A stretch of DNA of 64,000 nucleotides, taken from assembly GCF_003865135.1 (NCBI RefSeq), contig NZ_BHZC01000001.1, positions 4,898,001 to 4,962,000 on the forward strand, written 5' to 3'. The notes below the pieces were generated by a model, which was not told the DNA's origin, did not search any database, and saw only the letters and a list, made by a program, of their open reading frames with translations. Positions 1 to 8,755 of this stretch are shown in pieces. Each line of letters starts with the position of its first letter. The first letter of the stretch is position 1. The stretch comes from Streptomyces chrestomyceticus JCM 4735 (GTDB lineage: Bacteria; Actinomycetota; Actinomycetes; Streptomycetales; Streptomycetaceae). The position numbers and the translations under genes are program-made.

Positions 1-2
1 AC

Positions 3-1883
3 GCCGATCTCCGCGGCCACTCGGAGACGGGACCGGCCGATCCCGGCGACGTCATGGGGCAATTCCTGCGCGCGCTGGGTGTCGTACAGGTGCCGCACGG
101 TCTGGACGAGAGAGCCGCGCTGTGGCGCTCGGTCACCGACGGCCTGCACGTATCGATCATGCTCGACAACGTCCTGTCCGCCGCCCAGGCGCGGTCCCTG
201 CTGCCCGGCGGCCGGCACTGCCTCGTCGTCGTGACCAGCAGATACCGCCTGACCGGACTGCGCGCCGACGGAGCGCTCTACCACGAACTGGGCCTGCTGG
301 AGCAGGACGCCGCCGTCGAGATCCTCACCCGGGGCATCGGCGCCGAGCGCGTACGGAGCGAGGGCAGCGCGGTGCACCAGGTCGTGGCCCTGTGCGCCGG
401 TCTGCCCCTGGCGGTGTGCCTGGCGTCCGCCCGGCTCGCTTCCCGCCCCCGGCAGCCGGTGCGCACCATGGCGGAAGCGTTGGCACAGGACCGAGGACGG
501 CTGGCGGCGCTGGCCGTGGAGGGGGAGTTATCGGTGTACGCGGCGCTCGACGAGTCGTATGCGGTACTGACGCCCGAGGCGGCCCGGCTGTACCGGTGCC
601 TCGCACTGCTGCCGGCCCGGCAACTGGACTCGCGCCTCGCGGCGGTGGCCCTCGACGTGCCCCTCGGGGAGGCGGAGCGGCTGCTGGACGTGCTGGTCGA
701 GGCCAACCTGCTGGAGGACACCGGCCCGGACGCCTACCGCTTCCACGACCTGGTCCGTCTGCACGCCGAGGAACGCGGCCGGGCGGAAGAGTCTCCGACG
801 GCTCAGGAAGAAACGTCTCGTCGTGTGGGTGACTGGCATCTGCACACCGCGTCGGCGGCTCAGGCGCTGCTCTCCCCCATACAGTTCACCCTCGGCCGTG
901 AGTATGTCTACGAACCGACCGTTTCCTGCCCCTTCGCGGACGAGAGCGGTGCGCTCACCTGGTTGGACACCCGGCGCGCGGACCTGATGGCGACCGTACG
1001 CACCGCTGACGAGAAGCGGTGGGACAAGCTGGCCTGGCAGCTCGTGGACGCGTTATGGCCCTTGTTCCACCGGCTGCGCCACTACGACCTCTGGATCGAA
1101 GCACACGAGATCGGCCGCCGGGCGGCGCGCCGGGACGGCGACCGTACGGCGGAGCGCCAGATGCTGAACTCCGGTGCCATCGGCCTCAACGCGGCCGGGC
1201 ACACCGACGACGCCATCGACTGGTTCACCCGGTCGCTGCGGGCCGCCCGCGAGGCCGGCGACATCCGCGACGAGGGCCAGGCGCTGCTCGGGATCGGCGC
1301 CGCGCACCGGGAGGCGGGACGTTTCCAGGAAGCGGCGGACCACCTCCACCGGGCCATCTCGACCTGGCAGGAGGCGGGTTACGGGCGTGGCGTGGCACTG
1401 GCGCGGATCATACTGGGAGAAATCGCGCTGGAGGAGGCGCAGGCAGAGCGTTCCGGGGGCGCAGGCGGCCCGGCCGAGCGGGCGGCGGAACTCTTCGCGC
1501 AGGCGCACGAAGCGCTGGTCGCGCTGAACGACCCGTACGACGCCGCGCGGGCACTCGCCTTCTCCGGACGGGCGAGTGCGCTGACCGGTACGTACGACAC
1601 GGCGGCGGAGCGGCTCGGCGAGGCGCTGCGGTTCTTCGAATCCGCCGGGTCCGCCCACTGGCAGGCGCGCGTGTCGGAGATGCTGGGAGCGTGCGCGCAC
1701 GAGCACGCCCTCCCGGACACGGCACGGGAACACTGGGAGCGCGCCCGGATCCTGTACGCGTCGCAGAGCCCTTCGGACGCCCGGCGCGTAGGGGATCTGC
1801 TGGCCGGCCTGAGTGGTGCGAGCAGACCGGGGGGCCCAGCAGACCCCCGGGCGGAACGCCCTACGGACCCGTCAGAAAGCTGA
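3..1883 (+). CDS. AfsR-like STAND (NB-ARC) regulator with TPR domain, 5' end outside the window
   Basis: The frame is open from base 3, so the gene begins upstream; 626 residues are visible. The visible N-terminus (ADLRGHSETGPADP) is the stretch that normally follows the P-loop in AfsR/SARP-type NB-ARC proteins, so Walker A and any DNA-binding domain are cut off. A Walker-B-like segment (SIMLDNVLSAAQA), the CLVVVTSRYRL sensor strand and the GLPLAV motif follow, then a winged-helix-like region, then Ala-rich TPR helices from about residue 320 to 590. Such proteins are ATP/ADP-switched signalling regulators, often of antibiotic production or development. Two in-frame TTA codons (528-530, 1053-1055) predict dependence on the bldA tRNA. 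The 3' end overlaps the convergent gene by 23 bases. The target cannot be inferred because the effector domain is missing. Confidence 0.85.
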   Translation, partial: ADLRGHSETGPADPGDVMGQFLRALGVVQVPHGLDERAALWRSVTDGLHVSIMLDNVLSAAQARSLLPGGRHCLVVVTSRYRLTGLRADGALYHELGLLEQDAAVEILTRGIGAERVRSEGSAVHQVVALCAGLPLAVCLASARLASRPRQPVRTMAEALAQDRGRLAALAVEGELSVYAALDESYAVLTPEAARLYRCLALLPARQLDSRLAAVALDVPLGEAERLLDVLVEANLLEDTGPDAYRFHDLVRLHAEERGRAEESPTAQEETSRRVGDWHLHTASAAQALLSPIQFTLGREYVYEPTVSCPFADESGALTWLDTRRADLMATVRTADEKRWDKLAWQLVDALWPLFHRLRHYDLWIEAHEIGRRAARRDGDRTAERQMLNSGAIGLNAAGHTDDAIDWFTRSLRAAREAGDIRDEGQALLGIGAAHREAGRFQEAADHLHRAISTWQEAGYGRGVALARIILGEIALEEAQAERSGGAGGPAERAAELFAQAHEALVALNDPYDAARALAFSGRASALTGTYDTAAERLGEALRFFESAGSAHWQARVSEMLGACAHEHALPDTAREHWERARILYASQSPSDARRVGDLLAGLSGASRPGGPADPRAERPTDPSES

Positions 1884-2481
1884 CGTGCCGCAGCCCGTCC
1901 AGGGTGTGCCCCGTCGAGAGCAGGCCGTGGAGGCACGACGCGGCCTGCGACCATCTCTCCGGCCCCGCCGTACCCGTTCCCTCGGCGAGCCGCAGCAGGC
2001 ATCGGGTGCCGTCGCGGTCCGCCACGGCGCAACTGCCGTCCAGGAGGGGCAGGGCCACGAGCCGGCAGCCGGCATGGCGGGCGAGCACGCGGTTGAGCCG
2101 GAGCCACGCTCCGCTCCGCTGCCGCGGCCGGCTGTGGACCAGGACGTCCGCGCAGGCGAGCCAGGGCCCTTCGGCGCAGGTGTCGGCGTCGACGGCGAAG
2201 TGGTCGTCGGTGCCGAGGAGGGGCGGGTGCGTGGTCGGTCCGGTCGGACCGGCCGGTGCGGTCGGCCCGTCCGGTTGCCCGCTGTGGACGAGTACGGTGC
2301 GTACTCCGCTCCGCGTGGCGACGGTGATGCCGGCCACGGGGTCGGGGCCCGTACCGAAGGCACCGGCGGCCGGCGGCCCGTAGATCACCTGTACGGAACG
2401 GTGCCACCGGCCGCCGGACACCGGTGGCGCGGTGATGCCGAGGGTTCCGACGGTGCCGATCGTGCTCCACGTACTGATCAT
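1861..2481 (-). CDS. Uncharacterised protein, coupled to the GT-B-like gene
   Basis: A 206-residue product of a family I do not recognise. Its ATG (2479-2481) overlaps the TGA of the upstream gene in an ATGA arrangement, which fixes the start and implies translational coupling. The N-terminal half is Gly/Pro/Thr-rich (PTAPAGPTGPTTHPP). The C-terminal half looks globular, with a segment around ACADVLVHSRPRQRSG and a basic stretch LRLNRVLARHAGCRLVALP. There is no signal peptide or membrane segment. The ATVLVHS-type strands followed by DNHF-like turns resemble an alpha/beta protein, but nothing catalytic is identifiable. Coupling to a GT-B-like protein suggests the two products act together. The end converges with and overlaps the STAND regulator. 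Confidence 0.7.
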   Translation of the reverse strand: MISTWSTIGTVGTLGITAPPVSGGRWHRSVQVIYGPPAAGAFGTGPDPVAGITVATRSGVRTVLVHSGQPDGPTAPAGPTGPTTHPPLLGTDDHFAVDADTCAEGPWLACADVLVHSRPRQRSGAWLRLNRVLARHAGCRLVALPLLDGSCAVADRDGTRCLLRLAEGTGTAGPERWSQAASCLHGLLSTGHTLDGLRHVSFLTGP

Positions 2482-3746
2482 GCTGTTGCCTCCGTGTCCG
2501 CATCCGTATCCGTACCGGCACCGGTGTCCGCAGCGCACCAGGAGTCCAGGCGCGGCGGCAGCGGCAGTTGTCGCGTGACCGCCGGGTGCGCGGGCTGCCC
2601 CAGGCCCAGGACCCGGTACATCAGCCGCCGCATGTTTCTGGTGAACCGCCCCGGTTCCGAGGTGATCCGGGACGCGATGGCCGCGTACTCCTCGCCCTGG
2701 TGCTCCCCGTACTCGGTGGCGGCGTACGCCAACTGGCTGGTGAGCGAATGGCCCGGGGAGAGGGCCGGCGCGGTCCGGGCCAGGGCCGCGGCGGGCGACA
2801 ACGGGTTGATCTCCCGCTCCGGCGAGGAGGCGAGCAGGATCGGGGCGCGGGTCAGTGTTCCGTACAGCGTCACCGACCCGTGGTCCCCGATGATCCAGTC
2901 CGCCGCCACCAGCACGGACCGCCAGTCCGCCTCGGGCGGTACGACGGCGATGCCGTACCGCCGGCACTGCGCCAGCCAGGCCCGTACCTGCCAGGCGCCG
3001 TGCCCCGACCAGACGTTGGGATGGATCAGCAGCGCCACCCGCCGGCCCTTGCCGCACAGCTCGTTGATGAGGCGGGGGAGCAGCGCTTCGATCGACCCGA
3101 AGGACGACAGCGCGCCCCAGGTGGACACCACGGCGACGAGCTTCTGCCCCTTGCGCAGCCCGAGCGCCCGCCGGTAGGCGGGACGGCGGGGCAGGCTGGC
3201 CACGATGCGGTCGTGCACCGGGTCCCCGACCACGGAGGCCACGGGCAGGGCCTCCGGGCACAGTTGCGCCAGGCCGTGCAGGTCGTCCCGGTGGGGCAGG
3301 ACCACGGCGGCGGGCAGGCACCGGCCGTCCGGCACGATGTCCGGGCGCCCGAGGCCGGCCACCCGGGCGTCGGTGCCCTCGACGATGCGCTTGAGGTAGT
3401 TGGCCCCGTGCGGCAGCGTGATCAGCGGCGCGCTGATCTCGCCCAGCCCCCGCGGCCCCGCGGCGAGCGCGAGGTCGTAGTCGAGCCGGGCCGCCTTCTC
3501 CCAGGGCAGTACGGCGCTGCCGAGCCGGTGGAGGAACGCGGCCACCCCGTCGCCGAACGGATGCGGAGGGGCGGTGAACAGGACCTGGACCCGCAGGTCG
3601 GACTCCAGGAGCGAGAACACTTCCTGGAGGCGTTTGATGTACGTCACCGTGTGGGCGACGACGAGGACGCGTTTGCGGCCGGTGAGGGTCAGCCACTCGC
3701 GTAACTGGTGTGGTGAATTCTTGTCGAAAGCGCTCAATGCCCCCAT
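2478..3746 (-). CDS. GT-B-fold glycosyltransferase-like protein
   Basis: 422 residues. The start chosen is the ATG at 3744-3746, preceded by an AGGGGG-type ribosome site; the upstream in-frame extension reads as non-coding. The layout resembles two-domain GT-B enzymes: an N-terminal Rossmann-like half (KRVLVVAHTVTYIKRL, then ITLPHGANYLKR) and a C-terminal half beginning LVAVVSTWGALSSFG, with LLIHPNVWSGHG and a terminal AADWIIGDHGSVTLYGT motif like the nucleotide-sugar or CDP-glycerol loop of glycosyl/glycerophosphotransferases. The exact donor and acceptor are unknown, and a non-catalytic relative is possible. Codon 15 is TTA, so translation may need bldA tRNA, like the neighbouring STAND regulator. 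It has no signal peptide, so it should be cytoplasmic. It is the first gene of a two-gene unit. Confidence 0.75.
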   Translation of the reverse strand: MGALSAFDKNSPHQLREWLTLTGRKRVLVVAHTVTYIKRLQEVFSLLESDLRVQVLFTAPPHPFGDGVAAFLHRLGSAVLPWEKAARLDYDLALAAGPRGLGEISAPLITLPHGANYLKRIVEGTDARVAGLGRPDIVPDGRCLPAAVVLPHRDDLHGLAQLCPEALPVASVVGDPVHDRIVASLPRRPAYRRALGLRKGQKLVAVVSTWGALSSFGSIEALLPRLINELCGKGRRVALLIHPNVWSGHGAWQVRAWLAQCRRYGIAVVPPEADWRSVLVAADWIIGDHGSVTLYGTLTRAPILLASSPEREINPLSPAAALARTAPALSPGHSLTSQLAYAATEYGEHQGEEYAAIASRITSEPGRFTRNMRRLMYRVLGLGQPAHPAVTRQLPLPPRLDSWCAADTGAGTDTDADTEATA

Positions 3747-4212
3747 GACATCCCCCTGTCGGATCAAGCCGCCGTGTCCCGGACCGGACACGGCGGCCGG
3801 TTGGGGAGGGGATGCCCACGGGGTGGGACGGAAGCCTTGACCGGTCCTTGAGAAAACCTTGCCCCGGTGGCCGGTGGTGGCGGCTGGTCCGCGCGAGGGG
3901 CGCACGGGACCGGTGGGGTGCTGCGGCAGGTGTACTCCTTCATGTCCGTACGGGGGCGTCGCCACACCTGCACCACCGCTGCGCAGGCACCTCAAACCGT
4001 GGTGAGGGGCCTGCGCAGCGGTGGTGGGGGGGGCCTGTCCTGCCGAGGGGGCGGGGCGCAGCCGTCCGCCGACGGCAGGTCCGGTCCGGGCTCGGCGAGT
4101 TCTACGGACGCGGGTCCGCAGCTCCTCGCACCCGCCTCCTACGGTCCGTACGCCGCTCGCCGCCCGTGGCTCCTACGCCGCTCGCCGCACCCTCATTCCC
4201 CTCGCCGCCCCC
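3747..4212. other. Gene-free interval containing a large hairpin
   Basis: No credible gene is present in this 466-base interval between two minus-strand genes. It must hold the promoter of the GT-B-like gene. It also contains a long perfect inverted repeat at 3971-4026, listed separately. Short frames here are arginine/proline-rich shadows. Confidence 0.6.
3971..4026. terminator. 18-bp perfect inverted repeat, hairpin
   Basis: Arms 3971-3988 and 4009-4026 are exact reverse complements. An inner 5-bp stem (3990-3994 with 4003-4007) leaves an 8-base loop. There is no T-run on either side, though a G-run follows on the + strand. The most economical role is transcript termination or 3'-end protection for the small minus-strand gene ending at 4213. 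A protein-binding site is also possible. Confidence 0.6.
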
Positions 4213-4446
4213 TCACCGTTCCCGCCCCGTACACCGCAGCGCGGCCGCCAGCCGCCGTGCGACGTCGGGTGCGCAGCGGCCCAGTTCCACCAGCGGCCGT
4301 GGTGCGTCGGCCGCCAGCGACGGGCCGTCCAGGCCCAGTGACGGCAGGGTGATGCCCACTCCGGCCAGCGCGGCCTGGAGTTCGTCCCGCGCCGCCTCGG
4401 CGTCCGTGATGCTCTCGACCGCCGTCGTGCGTTCCACTGTGTCCAT
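4213..4446 (-). CDS. Small uncharacterised protein
   Basis: 77 residues starting MDTVERTTAVES, with an ATG start and a purine-rich region (GAGGGAAGG) upstream. The core motif, ITLPSLGLDGPSLAADAP followed by LVELGRCAPDVARRLAAALR, matches a pattern I associate with short conserved Streptomyces proteins often found beside HTH/DUF397-type regulators. No such partner lies next to it here. It is acidic, soluble and without catalytic motifs. Function is unknown. It reads away from cobL, so the 294-base gap 4447-4740 is a divergent promoter region; I saw no riboswitch there. Confidence 0.7.
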   Translation of the reverse strand: MDTVERTTAVESITDAEAARDELQAALAGVGITLPSLGLDGPSLAADAPRPLVELGRCAPDVARRLAAALRCTGRER

Positions 4447-4740
4447 GATCGCAGCGCCTTCCCTCGGTGCCCGGTTCGTGCGTCACCGAACAGCATCGCC
4501 CGGTGACGTCACGATTACTAGGAGTAGCCAATTATGCGCCCGTGAAACGAATTCGGCGGGGGTTCCGCCGACCCCGCCCGTACCGGTGCCCGCAGCCCGC
4601 CGGTGAGGGCCGTGCACACTGCCTCTTACTCTGGAAACGCACCGACCGGGTGGTCCGCTCCCGGTTGACTTCCCGCGTCCACCGGACCCCGTCGTGCCGC
4701 CCCGTACGGCGGCCGACCCGAAGCCATGAGGTAACCGGCA

Positions 4741-6120
4741 GTGAGCCCCGCCCCGCCGCCCGCAGCGCCCGCGCCGGGTACTCCCGAACCGTCGCCCGCG
4801 GCCCCCGCGCCACGCGTCCCCGCCCGTGTCACCGTCGTCGGGATCGGCGCGGACGGCTGGGACGGGCTGCCGGCCGCCTCGCGCGAGGTGCTGCGGGGCG
4901 CGGGGGCGCTCGTCGGGGGCGCACGGCAGCTCGACCTGTTGCCCGCGGAGTGCGCGGGCGCGCGGATCCCGTGGCCGTCGCCGCTGCGGCCCGCCGTACC
5001 GGGGCTGCTCGCCGCGCACGCCGGACGCGAGGTGTGCGTCCTGGCCAGCGGGGACCCGATGTTCTACGGCATCGGGCGGACGCTCACCGAGGTGCTCGCC
5101 GAGGCGGGTGCCGCGCCGCCGCGCGTGCTGCCGCACCCGTCCTCCGTCTCGTACGCGTGCGCCCGGCTCGGCTGGCCCGTCGAGGACACCGAGGTCGTCA
5201 CCGTCGTCGGCCGTCCCCTCGCGGGCCTGGCGGCCGCCCTGCACGACGGCCGCCGGCTGCTCGTCCTCTCCGCGGGCGCCGAGACCCCCGCCCAGGTCGC
5301 CGGGCTGCTGCGGGAGCGAGGTTTCGGCCCGACCCGGATGCGCGTACTGGAACAGCTCGGCGGCCCGCGCGAACGGCAGACGGAGGGCACGGCCGCGGAC
5401 TGGCCGGCCCCGCCCGTCGCGGACGGCACCGACCCCCTCAACGTCATCGCCCTGGACTGCGCCCGCGCCCCGGAAGCCCTCCGGCTCTCCGCCGCCCCCG
5501 GCCTGCCGGACGACGCGTACGAGCACGACGGCCAGTTGACCAAGCGCCACGTACGCGCAGCCACCCTCGCCGCGCTGGCCCCCGCCCCCGGCGAACTGCT
5601 GTGGGACATCGGCGGCGGTTCCGGCTCCATCGGCATCGAGTGGATGCGTACGCATCGCACCTGCCGCGCCGTCGCCGTCGAGCGGGACGCCGTACGGTCC
5701 GGACGCATCACCCGCAACGCGGACGCGCTCGGCGTACCGGCCCTGCGCGTGGTCACCGGCCCCGCGCCCGGAGCGCTCGCCGGACTCCCGGCTCCGCACG
5801 CCGTGTTCATCGGCGGCGGCCTCACCGCGCCCGGCCTCCTGGAGGCGTGCTGGGCGGCGCTGCCGCCGGGCGGCCGGCTGGTCGCCAACACCGTCACGCT
5901 GGAGTCCGAGGCGCTGCTCGCCGAGTGGTACCGGCGGCACGGCGGCGACCTCGTACGGCTCGCGGTCGCGCACGCCGTACCGGTGGGCGGCTTCACCGGC
6001 TGGCGGCAGGCGATGCCGGTCACACAGTGGTCGGTGACGAAGCCCGCGGCCCCCGACGCTCCCGCCACCCCTTCCACCGCCACCCCCTCTGCCCCCTCTG
6101 CCCCAGGAGACGCACAGTGA
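4741..6120 (+). CDS. cobL: Precorrin-6Y C5,15-methyltransferase (decarboxylating), CbiE-CbiT fusion
   Basis: 459 residues from a GTG with a GAGG ribosome site. Residues about 25-215 form the CbiE-type tetrapyrrole methylase domain (VTVVGIGADGWDGL, then VCVLASGDPMFYGIG). Residues about 250-440 form the CbiT-type Rossmann SAM domain (LLWDIGGGSGSIGIEW). In the aerobic cobalamin route the bifunctional enzyme methylates C5 and C15 of dihydro-precorrin-6 and decarboxylates the C12 acetate. The ends carry Pro/Ala-rich tails (about 25 residues N-terminal, about 25 C-terminal). The stop overlaps the cobM start (GTGA), so the two are coupled. It is the first gene of the left part of the cob cluster. 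Confidence 0.93.
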   Translation: MSPAPPPAAPAPGTPEPSPAAPAPRVPARVTVVGIGADGWDGLPAASREVLRGAGALVGGARQLDLLPAECAGARIPWPSPLRPAVPGLLAAHAGREVCVLASGDPMFYGIGRTLTEVLAEAGAAPPRVLPHPSSVSYACARLGWPVEDTEVVTVVGRPLAGLAAALHDGRRLLVLSAGAETPAQVAGLLRERGFGPTRMRVLEQLGGPRERQTEGTAADWPAPPVADGTDPLNVIALDCARAPEALRLSAAPGLPDDAYEHDGQLTKRHVRAATLAALAPAPGELLWDIGGGSGSIGIEWMRTHRTCRAVAVERDAVRSGRITRNADALGVPALRVVTGPAPGALAGLPAPHAVFIGGGLTAPGLLEACWAALPPGGRLVANTVTLESEALLAEWYRRHGGDLVRLAVAHAVPVGGFTGWRQAMPVTQWSVTKPAAPDAPATPSTATPSAPSAPGDAQ

Positions 6121-6902
6121 CCGTCCACTTCATCGGCGCCGGACCGGGCGCGGCCGACCTGATCACGCTGCGCGGCGCCCGCCTCCTGGCCCGCTGCGAG
6201 GTCTGCCTGTACGCGGGCAGCCTGGTGCCGCGCGAACTGCTGGACGAGTGCCCGCCCGGCGCCCGCCTGGTCGACACCGCGAACCTGGACCTCGACCAGA
6301 TCACCGCCGAACTGGTCCGCGCCCACGAGGCCGGCCAGGACGTCGCCCGGCTGCACTCCGGCGACCCGTCCGTCTTCAGCGCCGTGGCCGAGCAGATGCG
6401 CCGCCTGGACGCGGCGGGCGTGCCGTACGAGGTCGTCCCCGGCGTCCCGGCGTTCGCCGCCGCCGCGGCCGCCCTCAAGCGCGAACTGACCGTCCCCACC
6501 GTCGGCCAGACCGTCATCCTCACCCGCGTCGCCCAGCAGGCCACCCCCATGCCCGAGGGCGAGGACCTGGCCACCCTGGGCCGCAGCGGCGCCCTCCTGG
6601 TCCTGCACCTCGCGGCCCGTTACGTGGACCGGGTCGTCGGCGAACTCCTGCCGCACTACGGCGCCGACTGCCCCGCCGCGGTCGTCGCGATGGCCTCCCG
6701 CCCCGACGAACTGGTGCTGCGCGGCACCCTCGCCGGCATCGCGGACCAGGTGAAGGCGGCGGGTGTGGTCCGTACGGCGGTGATCATGGTCGGTCGCACG
6801 CTGGGCGCCTCGCAGTTCCGCGACAGCCACCTGTACTCGACGGAGCGGGAGCGGGGATGCGCGGCGGGGACCGGGCAACTCCGCGCCGCACAAGCCGAAT
6901 AA
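6117..6902 (+). CDS. cobM: Precorrin-4 C11-methyltransferase
   Basis: 261 residues. The GTG start at 6117 overlaps the cobL TGA, so the start is well defined. The SAM-binding glycine loop of the tetrapyrrole methylase family is at the N-terminus (FIGAGPGAADLITLRG). The second conserved loop is LHSGDPSVFSAVAEQM, followed by YEVVPGVPAFAAAAAALKREL and the HYGADCPAAVV strand. The enzyme adds the C11 methyl group to precorrin-4 in corrin ring construction and acts in the cytoplasm. The C-terminus RDSHLYSTERERG is close to the family norm. It is co-transcribed with cobL and followed after 40 bases by an isochorismatase-like gene on the same strand. Confidence 0.94.
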   Translation: MTVHFIGAGPGAADLITLRGARLLARCEVCLYAGSLVPRELLDECPPGARLVDTANLDLDQITAELVRAHEAGQDVARLHSGDPSVFSAVAEQMRRLDAAGVPYEVVPGVPAFAAAAAALKRELTVPTVGQTVILTRVAQQATPMPEGEDLATLGRSGALLVLHLAARYVDRVVGELLPHYGADCPAAVVAMASRPDELVLRGTLAGIADQVKAAGVVRTAVIMVGRTLGASQFRDSHLYSTERERGCAAGTGQLRAAQAE

Positions 6903-6942
6903 CCGGTTGATCGGGTAGGGCGGACCCAGCAGGATCGGCCGG

Positions 6943-7536
6943 ATGAACGCGATGCCGCAGCCCGAGCCCGTCGAAGCCCTGATCGTCGTCGACGTGCAGT
7001 CGGCCTTCTTCGCGGGCGAGGGCGCGGCGCCGCACGCGGCGGCCGTCCAGGAGCGCGCCGAGGACCTGGTCGGCCGGGCGCGGGCCGCCGGCGCGCTGAT
7101 CGTCCACCTCCAGAACGACGGCGCGCCCGGGATGTCCGACGAGACGGGCACCCCTGGCTGGGAACTGCACCTGTCCGTCGAGCCCGGCCCGCGCGAGGTC
7201 GTGATCCGCAAGACGCTGGACGACGGCTTCCACGGAACCCCGCTGGGCGAGCTGCTCACCGAGTCCGGCGTACGGTCCCTCGTCGTCTGCGGCGTGATGT
7301 CCGAGATGTGCGTACTGGCGACCGCGCGGAGCGCCCTGGAGCGCGAGTACCGCGTCGTCCTGCCGCACGACGCGCACGGCACCTATGACGTACCGCCCGC
7401 GCCGGGCGAGACGGAGGGCGTCCCGGCGGCGATGGCCTCGCGCGTCGCGGAGTGGGCTCTCGGCGACGAGGTCGAGATCGTCGCGTACGCGAAGGACGTA
7501 CCGTTCCAGGCGCCGCCGGGGCCGGACGCGGCGTAA
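6943..7536 (+). CDS. Isochorismatase-family cysteine hydrolase
   Basis: 197 residues. The catalytic triad of the family is visible: Asp in LIVVDVQSAFF (about residue 16), Lys in VVIRKTLDDGF and the nucleophilic Cys in GVMSEMCVLAT. These enzymes hydrolyse isochorismate, nicotinamide, N-carbamoyl compounds or similar substrates, and the sequence does not settle which one. It follows cobM by 40 bases on the same strand and converges with cbiD. Its presence inside a cob cluster may be incidental, or may relate to nicotinate/DMB-side metabolism, which is inference. The gene looks intact. Confidence 0.87.
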   Translation: MNAMPQPEPVEALIVVDVQSAFFAGEGAAPHAAAVQERAEDLVGRARAAGALIVHLQNDGAPGMSDETGTPGWELHLSVEPGPREVVIRKTLDDGFHGTPLGELLTESGVRSLVVCGVMSEMCVLATARSALEREYRVVLPHDAHGTYDVPPAPGETEGVPAAMASRVAEWALGDEVEIVAYAKDVPFQAPPGPDAA

Positions 7537-7568
7537 CGGAAAGCGGGCGTACGGCAGGCCCGTGTCGG

Positions 7569-8738
7569 TCACTCCCCGTCGCGCGGCCCCCGGGGTTCCG
7601 CCCGCCCCACCACGTTCCCCGCCCGGTCGATGCAGATCACGTCCACCGCGACCGGCGCGCCCCGCAGGACCGCCAGCGCTTCGTCGCGGGCCCTCATGGC
7701 GACCAGGTCCCCGAGCGGCACGCCGCGCGCCGTGCACAACTGGAGCGCGGCCAGCCCCGTATTGGCCACGGCGACCTCGTCAGCGAGCTCCGCATCCGCC
7801 CCGCCCTGCCGCGCCAGTTCCGCCAGGAACCCCTTGTCCACCTGCGAACGCGCCGAGTGCAGGTCCAGATGGCCCGCCGCCAGCTTGGACAGCTTCGCGA
7901 AGCCGCCGCAGACCGTCAGCCGCGGCACGGGATGCCGCCGTACGTACTTCAGCACCGCGCCCGCGAAGTCGCCCATGTCCAGCAGCGCGTCCTCCGGCAG
8001 GCCGTGTTCCGCGACGACGACCTTCTCCGAGGTCGAACCGGTGCATCCGGCCACATGCGTACGCCCCGCCGCACGCGCCACATCCACACCTCTGCGGATC
8101 GAGTCGATCCACGCCGAGCACGAGTACGGCACCACGATCCCGGTCGTCCCCAGGATCGACAGCCCTCCCAGGATGCCCAGCCGCGGATTCCACGTACTCC
8201 GCGCGATCTCCTCGCCATGATCGACCGACAGCTCGACCTCGACGTCCCCGTCGCCCCCGTACCGCCGCGCGACCTCCGCGACGTGCTCCCGCATCATCTG
8301 CCGCGGTACGGGATTGACCGCCGGCTCACCCACGTCCAGCGGCAGCCCCGGACGGGTGACCGTACCCACCCCCGGCCCCGCCTTGAACACCACGCCGCTG
8401 CCCGCCGGGAGCCGGCGCACGGTGGCCCGGACCAGCGCGCCGTGCGTGACGTCGGGATCGTCCCCCGCGTCTTTCACGACGGCCGCCATGGCCGTGGCGC
8501 GGTCCTCGGGCATCTCCTCGGCGGCGAGCGCGAACGCGGGTGTCTGCCCCTTCGGCAGGGTGATCGTCACCGGGTCCGGGAAGTCCCCGGTCAGCAGGGC
8601 CGTGTACGCGGCGGTCGTGGCCGCGGTCGCGCAGGCCCCGGTCGTCCAGCCGTGCCGCAGCCCGGTGTGCGCGAGCTGCGCCGTACGGCCGCCGGTGGCG
8701 CCTGCCGTACCGTTCGTGTCCGTACCTGCCTCACCCAT
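7569..8738 (-). CDS. cbiD: Cobalt-precorrin-5B C1-methyltransferase
   Basis: 389 residues from the ATG at 8736-8738, preceded by AGGGGG. A 14-codon upstream extension is less likely because it would run into the cobK leader. The hallmark CbiD N-terminal motif GWTTGACATAA is clear, with GTTGIVVPYSCSAWIDSIRR and a later GGFAKLSKLAAGHLDLHS segment. CbiD installs the C1 methyl group with loss of acetaldehyde in the cobalt-first (anaerobic) pathway. Here it sits with CobG- and CobN-type aerobic genes. It may replace CobF, which is not seen in this window. Only 17 bases separate its start from the divergent cobK start. Confidence 0.92.
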   Translation of the reverse strand: MGEAGTDTNGTAGATGGRTAQLAHTGLRHGWTTGACATAATTAAYTALLTGDFPDPVTITLPKGQTPAFALAAEEMPEDRATAMAAVVKDAGDDPDVTHGALVRATVRRLPAGSGVVFKAGPGVGTVTRPGLPLDVGEPAVNPVPRQMMREHVAEVARRYGGDGDVEVELSVDHGEEIARSTWNPRLGILGGLSILGTTGIVVPYSCSAWIDSIRRGVDVARAAGRTHVAGCTGSTSEKVVVAEHGLPEDALLDMGDFAGAVLKYVRRHPVPRLTVCGGFAKLSKLAAGHLDLHSARSQVDKGFLAELARQGGADAELADEVAVANTGLAALQLCTARGVPLGDLVAMRARDEALAVLRGAPVAVDVICIDRAGNVVGRAEPRGPRDGE

Positions 8739-8755
8739 GGAGAAGACCCCCTGCC

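Noticed and set aside
4447..4740. Second cobalamin riboswitch before cobL
   Set aside because: No GCCACTG box or aptamer-like purine stretch was found in this interval.
4467..6116. Upstream extension of the cobM frame
   Set aside because: It covers all of cobL in another frame. The GTGA overlap at 6117 gives a sound start for cobM.
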